From an uncultured Clostridia bacterium (GTDB lineage Bacteria > Bacillota > Clostridia > Christensenellales > Aristaeellaceae): 64,000 nucleotides of DNA. The stretch spans positions 1 through 64,000 of the forward strand of contig CANQEW010000001.1 of the NCBI GenBank assembly GCA_947596085.1. The letters are read 5' to 3'. Positions 30,052 to 39,706 of this stretch are shown here, piece by piece (the stretch's first letter is position 1; each line of letters opens with the position of its first letter). The position numbers were made by a program, and so were the translations under genes. Below the pieces are notes generated by a model, which did not search any database, was not told where the DNA came from, and worked only from the letters and a program-made list of their open reading frames with translations.

Positions 30052-30290
30052 TCAGTCCCGTTGTTTTGTTCGCTTGCATCGAGGCTGATTTTCACCGCGA
30101 ATATAACATTGACCTGCTCACCTCTGATATGAGCTGGCGCAAGTTTCAGGTGCTTTATTATGGCCTCTCGCCTCGCTCTGCGGTCTATCGGAATTACGCA
30201 AAGATCGCAAAAAAGGAAGGTGTAAAGAGCGAGGCGGTAGAAAAGAACGCATGGGACACCTTTACGCATTTGAGCAAGCCGAAAGGTTGA
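30045..30290 (+). CDS. Tail assembly chaperone, -1 frameshift extension (gpT/Gp15-like)
   Basis: -1 frame is open from the A_AAA_AAA slip site (RVVSPVVLFACIEADFHREYNIDLLTSDMSWRKF...). Confidence 0.75.
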   Translation, partial: RVVSPVVLFACIEADFHREYNIDLLTSDMSWRKFQVLYYGLSPRSAVYRNYAKIAKKEGVKSEAVEKNAWDTFTHLSKPKG

Positions 30291-30315
30291 CAGCCCGCCG
30301 AAGCCGTGCTATGAT
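30287..30315 (+). promoter_or_regulatory. SigA-like promoter TTGACA-N17-TATGAT
   Basis: Exact hexamers with 17-bp spacer immediately upstream of the secreted-protein gene. Confidence 0.7.
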
Positions 30316-30346
30316 GCAGTCAAAACACGGATGCGGAGGGATGAGC

Positions 30347-30919
30347 ATGAAGCGGTTTGTGTGCTGCGTGATAGCGTTGATCCTGCTGTTCGCATGGGCG
30401 GCGCAGGCCGAGGATTTCGACATTTCCGACCTGTCGCTGCCGGAGCTGCGCGCATTGAGAGATCGGATTGACGCGCGGATTTCCGAGCTCGACGGAGCAG
30501 ATGTGGACGATGTGCTGTACCTTTACGACGCGCCCCACGAAACGCTGTCCCAAGCGACGGGAGGCGATCTAAAGCGCGTGGATCGTGCGCGCGCATTGGA
30601 CGGCACTTTCTACGAGAGGGTCATTACACAAAGCGACACCGATTATTTGTACATCGAGAAATACGAGCTCGACGGGGCATATTCACGGCTGACCGGGTTC
30701 GGGTTTTGGGGCTACGTCGATCCTACCGTTGCCTCCTACCCCGAGATAGAGATATACGGCGACGACAATCTGCTGTACTCCGAGAGGTTCTACACGGAGG
30801 ACGCGGACGAGACGCTGCACAATATCGACGTTGACGTGTCCGGCTTTGAGTATGTGACGCTATCGTACCGCGCAAACGCGCAGGGGTTCTACCTCGCGGA
30901 TATGCGGTTTACGAAATGA
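30347..30919 (+). CDS. Secreted protein with signal peptide and NPCBM-like domain (moron candidate)
   Basis: MKRFVCCVIALILLFAWAAQA signal; YSRLTGFGFW...EIEIYGDDNLLYSERFYTED...FEYVTLSYRAN. Confidence 0.65.
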   Translation: MKRFVCCVIALILLFAWAAQAEDFDISDLSLPELRALRDRIDARISELDGADVDDVLYLYDAPHETLSQATGGDLKRVDRARALDGTFYERVITQSDTDYLYIEKYELDGAYSRLTGFGFWGYVDPTVASYPEIEIYGDDNLLYSERFYTEDADETLHNIDVDVSGFEYVTLSYRANAQGFYLADMRFTK

Positions 30920-30942
30920 GCTCGAAACCACCACAATAAAAG

Positions 30943-30966
30943 ACTGTCCGAAAGGGCAGTTTTTTA
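30943..30966 (+). terminator. Rho-independent terminator
   Basis: ACTGTCC-GAAA-GGGCAGT-TTTTTA. Confidence 0.8.
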
Positions 30967-30987
30967 TTTGCGAAAAGGGGGGTCTTT

Positions 30988-33900
30988 ATGGCAGAAGCGG
31001 GTTCCGTTTACGCGGAGGCTGAACTTAATATTGACAAATTTCTAGCCGCAAGCGCACAGCTTGAGAGCGAGGGATCGAAGATCGCGGGGGCGATGGATCA
31101 ATGCGCGACGGGTGTTGAAAAAGCGCAGGATAGCCTCGAAGCCCTCGGGACGAATGTCAGCGCGGTTCAGTCGCAGATGTCCGCTGCCGCCGCGAGCTTC
31201 GATCAGAGCGCGTCGTCCCTTGACGCGCTGCAAGCCGCCCTCGACGCTGCCCGGCTGAAATCTGACGGTCTGGCCGCCGCCTACGAGCAGGCCGTCGCAA
31301 AGTTCGGCGAGGGGTCGTCTCAGGCCGAGGCCGCCGCGAGCGCGTTCGACTCCAACATGAACGTGATCGAGGGTCTGGAGCAGCAGATGGCCTCCGCACA
31401 GGAGGGGGCCGCTGCCCTCGGCACGCAGCTCGCGGATGTCAACAATGCGATGGGCGCAGACTCTCCCCTGCCCGCCGCGATGGAGCAGGCCGCCGCGAGC
31501 GCCGAATCCGCCTCCGCATCGGTCGCGGAGTTCGGGAGCGCGGCGGCGGCTGCCGAGAGCTCCGCTTCGGGGCTGGCGGGCGCTGCCTCGGAGATCGGGA
31601 GCGAGGGCGCGCAGATTGCAAGCGCGATGTCGCAGGCCGCAGCGGGTTCCGAACAGGCGAACGGGGCACTCAGCGAGCTCGCGCTGTCCCTCGAATCTGC
31701 CCGCGCGACAATGGCCGCCGCGCAGCTCACATTCGAGCAGAGCGAGGCGTCCCTTTCGGCGATGCAGGCCGCAGTCGATGAGGCCCGCGCGAAAACCGAG
31801 GAGCTGGGCGAAGCCTATGAGAAGGTCGTCGCCCGGTTCGGCAAGGGTAGCCTCCCGGAGTTTGAGGTCGCAAAAGAATTTGATGAAGCGCTCAACGCGC
31901 AGGAAGCGCTCGAAGCGCAGATGGAAAAGCAGCAGGTCACGGTCAAAAAGAACGAGGCTGCTTTCAAAAAGGCTGCCGCTGCGGTCAGCAAGTACGAGAA
32001 CAAGCTGGCCGATGCAGAGAGCACGGTCGCGGGCCTTGACGCGCAGATGGAGGGGCTGAACGGAAAGCTCCAGCCCGACGCGATGAATGGCTACGGAGAG
32101 GCCGCTGTCGCCGCCTCCGAGAGCGCCGGGGAGATGTCGGGCGTGCTGGGCAACATGCTCACGCGCACGGCCTCCAGCGCCGCTCGTAGCCTCGGCACGC
32201 TCACCGCAAAGACCCTCGGCTTTGATACCTCCTCCGCAACGGGCGTCATGGCCGCGCGCGGTATCTCCACCGGGCTGCGGCAGATCGTGCAGTCGGCGGG
32301 CGCGGCTACACTCGCGCATGTGGCGCTGGGCGCGGCTGTCGCCTACGGCGCTTATAAACTGTACGACTACGCCTCCGGCGCGGCGGCTGCCCGCGAATCG
32401 CTGGAGAATCTGGTCGAGGTCGCAAAGCAATGGGAAGAAACGAACATCACGACCTCGTTCGAGAAATCCGAGGGGCTGAAAGCCTACGGCCTCTCTGCGG
32501 ATGACTTCGGCCCGAAAAATAATCCGAATGGTGATTGGGTCGCCGACACGATCAAGACGTGGACAGACGGCGCGAAAGAGACCGACGAAATCCTCAAGGC
32601 CACCGTGGAGGGGTTCACCTCCGGCTCGAAGGAAATCAAGTCGTCCCTGTCTGATCTCCAGACTACGGCGGCGGCTGCGGGCGTGGATGACGTGCTCGGT
32701 CTGGACGCGGATATTCAACGCCTCGACGAGATCGACGCCTCCGTGGAGAAGCTGCTGAAAAAGCGGCAGAATGGCTATCTGACGGAGGATGAAAAGGGAC
32801 AGCTTCAATCCCTCTATGATGAGCGCGAATCCATCGCTCTGAAATACCATCTTGTGCCGGACGGCACATCGGGCTATGACGAGATCGTGCAAAACGCGGA
32901 GGCCGCCCTGCGGCGCGGTGCAAGCGAATCGACCGTGTGGGCCGACGCCTACGCCGCTGCCTCGCAGGGGCAGGCTGCTTTCATCGACAATCTGAACGCC
33001 GAATACGACGCGCGCTATAAGGTCATCGACCTCATGGAAGAAGGAGCGGAGAAGCAGGCGGCGCTCGCAGGCCTCGACACGTGGTATAACGAGCAAAACA
33101 CAGCGGGTATCGAGGCGTACAGAAACGCGCTCCAGTCGGTCGCAACAGAGCTGACGGGCGCGTTCGAGGAGAACGGCACATACGCCGACACCACCGCGCA
33201 GCTTGCGACCGCCGTTGACGCGATGAACGCGGCGGCGGCTGATCCGTCCCCCGAGAACATGCAGGCGTTCACCGACGCGCTGGCCGATCTGGACGAGACG
33301 CAGGTCGTAGAAATGGCCGCATCCCTCACAGCGATGCAGGCGGCGGGCGTGGAAATGAGCGCCGGCATGACGACCGCCCTAGAGAGCATCGAGGCGCTGA
33401 AAGGCGCTGCAAGTGCAGATTCTTTCAAGGGCATGGAGGACTTGTTCACCTCGCTCAATTCCATGTTCGGCGAAAACCTCGACAATGAGGTGCATGAGCT
33501 CAATATCTCGCTGAACACCGAAAACCTCAATACCGTTTACGACGCATGGGCGGCGGGCGAGCACGCACCCATCAACGCCAGCATCGAGCCCGAGGATATT
33601 GATGCCTCGACCATTACCATTTCGGGCACGGTCGGGCTGAATGGCGAAGTGCTCACGGTCACGACGAAGCTGGGGAACAGCTACACAATCGAGGGGTTCA
33701 CGGTGGGCGTGGACGGCCAGCTCACAGGCGTCAATCCCAAGACCGGGCAGACGTACACCGTCGAGGGCTTGAAGGTGGACGTGGACGGCCAGCTCTCGGT
33801 CGTCAATCCCAAGACCGGGCAGACCTACAAGGTCACGGGCGTAAAGGCCGGAGTCGATGGCGAACTGCTCACCGTCACGGGCGCGGATGGCGTCACGTAC

Positions 33901-35592
33901 ACGGTCAGCGGCGTAAAGGCCGGAGTTGATGGCGAGGTCGTCAACGTGACGCTCGCGGAGGGCTTTGAGGCTCCGAAGATCGAAGTCGAGGCCACCGTTA
34001 CGAAGCTCAACTTCGAGGAGGGCAAGTTCTCCAACTCCGCAAACCCGCAGCTCGATTACAACACGGGCGCGGCGGGTGCAAACGCTGGAGACTCGACCGG
34101 GAAATGGTATGATTTCCTGCACCTCACTACCTCGGATGTGCAGGTGCTCAACGATTACGCGCAGGCGATCCGAAATTACAACGCAGCGCAGGCAGCCGGG
34201 GACACGTCGGGAATGGCCGAAGCGTCCGCGCAGGTCGATCAATTCGGCAATTCGCTGTATGGTTTCTTGAGCGTGGGCGATGGGTTTGCGAACATGGCTA
34301 TGATGGTCGCAAACGGCCTGCAACTCATGGCGCAGGGCGACCTCGACCCCACGCAGACGCAAGAGCTGCTGAACACGATTACGAACCTGCAAACCGTCGC
34401 CGAGAATATCGACTACGCAAGCATGGCCGCGCCGATTTCTGAGGGGCTGGCCGAGGCGTTTTCCAGCGAGGATTTGAGCATCGGCTGGGAAAATGTTGAC
34501 ATGTCGAACCTCGGCTCCACGCTCGAATCTGCGGTCGCAGCCGTGGACTTCACGGGCGCAGGCCAGAGCGCGGGCGAGGGCGTCGGTCAGGGCCTTGCCG
34601 CGACGGACATCAGCGGCGACGCGCAGACCTTTGTCACCGCCGCACGTGAGGCTGTGGGCGCGGCAGAGGGCGAGGGCAGCCCGGCAGCGCTGTTCATGCC
34701 CGCAGGTCAGAGCGCAGGCGAGGGCTTCGGACAGGGCTTGTCTACAACGGACGTAAGCGCCTCCGCGCAGACCTTTATCACGTCGGTACTGGCGGCGCTC
34801 ACCACGAGCGCGTCTACGGGCTTTGACACGGCGGGTCAGACCATTGCGCAGGGCATCGCTGCGGGCTTCGCGTCCGGCCTCGGCTCCGGGGCAGGGGCGG
34901 CGTCTGCGAGCGCGCAGAGCCTCGTGAGCGCCGTGACATCGGCTCTCGACACCGCGAGCGCGGACGCTACCACGCCCGGCACTTCCCTCGCGTCGAACTT
35001 TGCGGGCGGTATTTCTGCGGGCGCTGGGACGGCCTCGGCGAACGCCTCCAGCATGGCCTCCGCCGCCGTGAGCGCCGCCAGCAGCGGCATGAGCGGCGCG
35101 TCGTCCATCGGTCGCAACTTCGCCTCCGGCCTCGCGTCGGGCATCAGCGCTGGGCGCAGCGCCGTGGTTTCGGCGGCGGCGAGCATCGCACGAGCGGCGG
35201 CAGCGGCAGCACGCTCCGCGCTGGCGATTCACTCTCCGTCGAAAGTGACCGAGGAAATGGGCGAATACTTTGACCTCGGTTTCATCCGAGGCGTGGATCG
35301 CATCGCCCCGGATATTCGGGACAGCATCGAGGACGCGCTGTATATCGAGCCGCCTGCGGGTGCGGCATCCACGATCTTCTCGCCGAGGATCGAAGCTACA
35401 CCCACGGTAAGCGTGAAGGGCCAGAGCATTGACTATGAGCGCATGGGCAGGGCGATGGCCGAAGCGATGCAGAATCAGCGGACGACTCTCATGATGGACA
35501 GTCAGAAAGTCGCGGAGATCGCGGAGACCAGCATCGCCCGGACGCAAGCCGAACGAAATAGGCGCATTGCAATGGGTTACGGCAAAATCTAA
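30988..35592 (+). CDS. Tape measure protein
   Basis: 1534 aa, Ala-rich coiled coil, hydrophobic segment, C-terminal AIHSPSKVTEEMGEYFDLGFIRGV. Confidence 0.95.
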   Translation: MAEAGSVYAEAELNIDKFLAASAQLESEGSKIAGAMDQCATGVEKAQDSLEALGTNVSAVQSQMSAAAASFDQSASSLDALQAALDAARLKSDGLAAAYEQAVAKFGEGSSQAEAAASAFDSNMNVIEGLEQQMASAQEGAAALGTQLADVNNAMGADSPLPAAMEQAAASAESASASVAEFGSAAAAAESSASGLAGAASEIGSEGAQIASAMSQAAAGSEQANGALSELALSLESARATMAAAQLTFEQSEASLSAMQAAVDEARAKTEELGEAYEKVVARFGKGSLPEFEVAKEFDEALNAQEALEAQMEKQQVTVKKNEAAFKKAAAAVSKYENKLADAESTVAGLDAQMEGLNGKLQPDAMNGYGEAAVAASESAGEMSGVLGNMLTRTASSAARSLGTLTAKTLGFDTSSATGVMAARGISTGLRQIVQSAGAATLAHVALGAAVAYGAYKLYDYASGAAAARESLENLVEVAKQWEETNITTSFEKSEGLKAYGLSADDFGPKNNPNGDWVADTIKTWTDGAKETDEILKATVEGFTSGSKEIKSSLSDLQTTAAAAGVDDVLGLDADIQRLDEIDASVEKLLKKRQNGYLTEDEKGQLQSLYDERESIALKYHLVPDGTSGYDEIVQNAEAALRRGASESTVWADAYAAASQGQAAFIDNLNAEYDARYKVIDLMEEGAEKQAALAGLDTWYNEQNTAGIEAYRNALQSVATELTGAFEENGTYADTTAQLATAVDAMNAAAADPSPENMQAFTDALADLDETQVVEMAASLTAMQAAGVEMSAGMTTALESIEALKGAASADSFKGMEDLFTSLNSMFGENLDNEVHELNISLNTENLNTVYDAWAAGEHAPINASIEPEDIDASTITISGTVGLNGEVLTVTTKLGNSYTIEGFTVGVDGQLTGVNPKTGQTYTVEGLKVDVDGQLSVVNPKTGQTYKVTGVKAGVDGELLTVTGADGVTYTVSGVKAGVDGEVVNVTLAEGFEAPKIEVEATVTKLNFEEGKFSNSANPQLDYNTGAAGANAGDSTGKWYDFLHLTTSDVQVLNDYAQAIRNYNAAQAAGDTSGMAEASAQVDQFGNSLYGFLSVGDGFANMAMMVANGLQLMAQGDLDPTQTQELLNTITNLQTVAENIDYASMAAPISEGLAEAFSSEDLSIGWENVDMSNLGSTLESAVAAVDFTGAGQSAGEGVGQGLAATDISGDAQTFVTAAREAVGAAEGEGSPAALFMPAGQSAGEGFGQGLSTTDVSASAQTFITSVLAALTTSASTGFDTAGQTIAQGIAAGFASGLGSGAGAASASAQSLVSAVTSALDTASADATTPGTSLASNFAGGISAGAGTASANASSMASAAVSAASSGMSGASSIGRNFASGLASGISAGRSAVVSAAASIARAAAAAARSALAIHSPSKVTEEMGEYFDLGFIRGVDRIAPDIRDSIEDALYIEPPAGAASTIFSPRIEATPTVSVKGQSIDYERMGRAMAEAMQNQRTTLMMDSQKVAEIAETSIARTQAERNRRIAMGYGKI

Positions 35593-35612
35593 AGCACCGA
35601 AAAGGAGGTGCA

Positions 35613-38114
35613 ATTACATTCGCCATTACGATTTATCCACAGGATTGCACCGACTTTTCCACGAACGGCCTCGGACTACTCACGCCCCTGTCATGCACCG
35701 TCTCTGAGGAAACGTGCGGCAGGTTTGAGCTGGAGCTGGAGCACCCCATAGACGGCACGCTGCGCTGGGCGCTGCTTGCCGTGGGGTGCATCCTCAAAGC
35801 GCCCGTCCCTACCCGCGAATCGCCGCTGTATGAGGAGATCGAGGACGTGTACAGCGACCTGCCCGTGCAGATCACGCGGAACGTCTGGCAGGTCTCGGGC
35901 ACGACCGTAGGACTGTATATGCGCTCCGGGCCCGGCACGCGATATAAGAATTACGGCTACCTCCGAGACGGCGCAAAGGTCAATGAGATCGGGCGCAGGA
36001 CGGTTGACGGGCGCGTATGGCTCAATGTCATCGTGCAAAAAGGCGGGCGCAAGTGCTGGATGAGTACAAAGTATCTCCGGCAGGTCGGCACAGTCACCGA
36101 AACGATAAAGCAAGGCGTGATCGTCGGGCAGCGGAGTATTGTCTACGAGCAGAGCCGGGATCAGTTCTTTCGCATCTACTCCGTGGAGCGCGACGCAAAG
36201 GCCCGCACGGTTTCGGTTAAAGCAACGCATGTTTTTTACGACCTCTGCGGCGATTTGGTGAACGGTGCGTATGAGGTCGAGAAAAAGACCGCCGCCGACG
36301 CGGTGCTGCGCAACATCTTCGGAAAGCTCACGGCAGACATGGGTTTCGAGCTGCACATCGCCGCAGGCGTAGACAAAAAGATCAAGGGTGATTTCGGCTG
36401 GAAAAACCCGGTCGAATGTATGCTCGATCCCGATGACGGCGTGCTCTCGCTGGCGGGTGCGCTGCTTGTGCGGGACAATTACGACATATACGTGCTCCCC
36501 GACGTGATCCGGGACAGCGGCGTTACAATTCGCAGAGGAAAGAATCTTAAAGGTGTGACCGTAACGGAGGACGCCGCAGGCGTCGTCACGCGGATCATAC
36601 CTTGCGGAAAGTCAAAGAAGGGCGACGACCTTTTTCTGTCCGGGACGCGCTGGATCGACTCGCCGCGCATCAATGACTACCCCACGCCGCACACAAAGAA
36701 GATCGACTATGACGTGAAAGTGGTGGATAAGGACGCCGACAATGAGACGACGTTCTCCAACGCCACCGCCGCCCGGTCGCGGCTCCGAGAGTTGGCCGAA
36801 GCTGATTTCGCAGAAAACGGCCTCGACCTCCCGAGCTACGGCATGGACGTGGACTTTGTGCTGCTCCAGAATACGGAGGAGTATCAAAACTACGCATCCC
36901 TGCAAGCGGTATACCTGAATGACACCGTGACGGTGATCGACAGCCTGATCGGGCTGACGGCGAAGCTGCGGGTGACTGGCTACACGTGGGACGCGATGCG
37001 GGAGCAGTACGAGAGCGTCACGCTGGGCGACATTTCGAGCCTCAGTCAGACCGTCTACTCGTACAACCTCCCCACGGGCGGGGTCTCCGGCACAAAGCTC
37101 GCGCCGGGCAGCACGCCGGGGACGGTGCTGCGCAACGCGACAATCGAATATGCGAAAATCACGGCGGCGGCGATTGAACAGCTCACCGCCGACTCCATCG
37201 CGGCGATGACGGCAAAGATACAAGAGATCGTGTCTCACAGCCTCACAACGGATGAGCTGTACGCAGCGCTGGCGGCGCTGAACAAGGCCGTCATCGAGCA
37301 CGCGGATATTCAATGGGCCGACATCGAAACGCTCAAGGCAGCGGTTGCCGCGCTCGCACAGGCGAACATTGGCACGGCTGACATCGGCTGGGCGCAGATC
37401 AAAGACCTCATTACGGGCGCGGCCATCTTCACCGAGGGCGTGGGCGGCAAACTCATGATCTCCCGGCTGGCCGTAACCGAGGCGAACATGGTCTCGCTCA
37501 CCACGGGCGAGCTGATCGTGAAAGGTGCTGACGGGTGTTTCTACTCCGTCACGGTGGACGCCGAGGGCAACATTCAAACCGAGCTCAAGCAAATCGACAA
37601 TGGCGATGTCACGGATTTCTCCATCGACGCGGGCGAAAAACTGATCGAGGGCAGCGTGACGGCGGCCTGTCTGAACGCCACGGACATCTTCGCCAACAAC
37701 GCGACGATTCAACGGCTGATCGCCGCGCATTTGGACGTTGACGCGCTCTTTGCGCGAGAGGCGTTCCTTGCCCTTCTGCGCACGTCGAAGATCATAGGCG
37801 ACAAATCCCTCACGATCCTCACGCAAGAGCTGGAGGAGACGCGCAGCACGCTCTCGCGGTGGTTTACGTTTGACAATGAGCAGGGCTTCGTCGTACAAAA
37901 ACCTGCCTATGTGGACGAGCACGGCACAGAGCACGCGGCGAGCATCTGGCGCACGGTCATGGACGAAATCGGCTATCACATCTATCGCGCCGACCTCGCC
38001 GAACCCGTTGGATCGTTCTTTCGAGACCGACAAAAGACCCACGGCGTCCAGATTGGCGACATGCTCGTAAAGGCGACCGGGACAGGCGGCTGGGTGTGGA
38101 CAGACGCAGAATGA
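35613..38114 (+). CDS. Tail endopeptidase/receptor-binding (Prophage_tail-like) protein with SH3-like insert; start codon probably ATT
   Basis: Frame is open upstream of ATG 35781 to ATT 35613 (ITFAITIYPQDCTDFSTNGLGLLTPLSCTVSEE) next to AAAGGAGGTG. Confidence 0.7.
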   Translation: MTFAITIYPQDCTDFSTNGLGLLTPLSCTVSEETCGRFELELEHPIDGTLRWALLAVGCILKAPVPTRESPLYEEIEDVYSDLPVQITRNVWQVSGTTVGLYMRSGPGTRYKNYGYLRDGAKVNEIGRRTVDGRVWLNVIVQKGGRKCWMSTKYLRQVGTVTETIKQGVIVGQRSIVYEQSRDQFFRIYSVERDAKARTVSVKATHVFYDLCGDLVNGAYEVEKKTAADAVLRNIFGKLTADMGFELHIAAGVDKKIKGDFGWKNPVECMLDPDDGVLSLAGALLVRDNYDIYVLPDVIRDSGVTIRRGKNLKGVTVTEDAAGVVTRIIPCGKSKKGDDLFLSGTRWIDSPRINDYPTPHTKKIDYDVKVVDKDADNETTFSNATAARSRLRELAEADFAENGLDLPSYGMDVDFVLLQNTEEYQNYASLQAVYLNDTVTVIDSLIGLTAKLRVTGYTWDAMREQYESVTLGDISSLSQTVYSYNLPTGGVSGTKLAPGSTPGTVLRNATIEYAKITAAAIEQLTADSIAAMTAKIQEIVSHSLTTDELYAALAALNKAVIEHADIQWADIETLKAAVAALAQANIGTADIGWAQIKDLITGAAIFTEGVGGKLMISRLAVTEANMVSLTTGELIVKGADGCFYSVTVDAEGNIQTELKQIDNGDVTDFSIDAGEKLIEGSVTAACLNATDIFANNATIQRLIAAHLDVDALFAREAFLALLRTSKIIGDKSLTILTQELEETRSTLSRWFTFDNEQGFVVQKPAYVDEHGTEHAASIWRTVMDEIGYHIYRADLAEPVGSFFRDRQKTHGVQIGDMLVKATGTGGWVWTDAE

Positions 38115-38124
38115 GAGGCGCGGC

Positions 38125-39630
38125 ATGAAACTGACCTTAATCTCAATCAGCAAGCAGTGCTTTTCTGTGGGCGAGGTCGTGTCGGTTTCTGCAAAGGTCA
38201 CGATGGGATCGTCCGAAACAACGAGCGGCGCGGTCGATTTCGCAATCGGAAATATCGTCGATATAGACAGCGACGGGCAGATACTCCGCAGCGCGTGGAT
38301 CATGAAAACGTTCACGGGCGTAAAGATCGCCAAAGGAGCCTCAAAGACCTTTACCTTCGATTTCACCGTTCAAACGATGAAATCCTACGCTAAAGGCGAG
38401 CCGACGTTCTCCGTAGCGCTCGAAGTTTCTGCCGATTACAGCGACGGATTCCGAACCGCCGTTGTGAAATCCGTGGCGACGTACATCGTCGAGCGGGTTG
38501 ATCCCGTGATAAACGGGACAGCGTTCACGGATGCGCACGCCCTCAACCCCCTCGGGCACTTCGGGGCGTTCGTCCAAAACCGCAGCATCCCGCAACTGAC
38601 GGCGACGTACACACTCGACGCGCAAGACCCGTGGCTCACAGCTACACACGAGCTGGAGCTGGCGATGCCGGACGGATCGCGGCAGACGTACACGCCCATA
38701 AATGGCGCGTGTTCCCTGCCCAAGCCCGCCTTGCCGGGCCGGTATGATTGGACATACAAGCTCACGGACAGCACCGGGCGCAGCGCGTCAACGTCCGGCA
38801 GCTTCACCGTTCTCGCGTACAGCCCGCCCACGCTCGACGCGCTGACCGTGGAACGCTATTCCTCCGGCGTGGATGACGAGGGCAGGCCCGTATACGCCCC
38901 TGCGGATGACGGCGAGAGCCTATGGTACACCATCGACGCGACCGTGGCCTCCGTGGGCGGCAAAAACGGCTGGAAGATCACGCGGCTGCGGGACGACACC
39001 GCCGCGACGCGGACGCTGCTCACGGGCGCAGACGGCGCTCACATCGCCCGCATAAATGACCGCTCGCTGGACACCGAGACCTATTCGCCCCTCAACAATA
39101 TCGGCGTTCACGTGATCCTGTCGGACTTCTTCGAGACCGTCGAGCGCTTTGTGGTAATCCCCAAAGCGGGCGGCTGGCTGAACGTCGAGAAGCACGGCGT
39201 CGCGGTCGGACAGCGCAGCAACGGCACGCCGGAGGATAAGCGTTTTGAGGTCGCGCCGGAATACCGAAGCCTGTTCTATGGCGGCATTGAGGGCGTCACG
39301 AACTACGCCGAGGGCGAGATTCCCACGGGCGGGCATTGGATCGACGGCAGGCCCATCTATCGCTTTTTGTGGATCGGTGCGACCTCATTGAGCAATAAGC
39401 AGGGTTTGGTGTGCAGCTTGCCCGTCACGCCGGAGATCATATTGTCGCTGCGGGTCATGGTCGAGGCGAGCGGAGGCGGCGGCTGGAGACCCATCCCGAA
39501 TAACTACTACGGCGGCAGCGCGTGGAATTGTAACGTCTACAACGCAGGCGCAGGCGTATATCTCGGCTTTGGCTCCTCATGGAAGGGATCGAGGCGAATA
39601 ATTGTCATAGCCGAGTACGTGAAGCCGTGA
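38125..39630 (+). CDS. Minor structural protein (DUF859-like)
   Basis: Position; GVGVHVILSDFFETVERF-type region, KHGVAVGQRSNGTPEDKRFEV. Confidence 0.6.
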   Translation: MKLTLISISKQCFSVGEVVSVSAKVTMGSSETTSGAVDFAIGNIVDIDSDGQILRSAWIMKTFTGVKIAKGASKTFTFDFTVQTMKSYAKGEPTFSVALEVSADYSDGFRTAVVKSVATYIVERVDPVINGTAFTDAHALNPLGHFGAFVQNRSIPQLTATYTLDAQDPWLTATHELELAMPDGSRQTYTPINGACSLPKPALPGRYDWTYKLTDSTGRSASTSGSFTVLAYSPPTLDALTVERYSSGVDDEGRPVYAPADDGESLWYTIDATVASVGGKNGWKITRLRDDTAATRTLLTGADGAHIARINDRSLDTETYSPLNNIGVHVILSDFFETVERFVVIPKAGGWLNVEKHGVAVGQRSNGTPEDKRFEVAPEYRSLFYGGIEGVTNYAEGEIPTGGHWIDGRPIYRFLWIGATSLSNKQGLVCSLPVTPEIILSLRVMVEASGGGGWRPIPNNYYGGSAWNCNVYNAGAGVYLGFGSSWKGSRRIIVIAEYVKP

Positions 39631-39652
39631 CGCCTCAATATCCCGGCAACAG

Positions 39653-39675
39653 GGCCGCGCACAGCGCGGCCTTTT
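39653..39675 (+). terminator. Rho-independent terminator
   Basis: GGCCGCGC-ACA-GCGCGGCC-TTTT. Confidence 0.75.
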
Positions 39676-39706
39676 GCAATACATCCTTTTGAAAAGGAGT
39701 GATTTT

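Noticed and set aside
31042-35613. Very long minus-strand ORFs (684 and 744 aa) opposite the tape measure gene
   Set aside because: Shadow ORFs from GC-rich codon bias; low-complexity sequence without family signatures, and antisense to a clear gene
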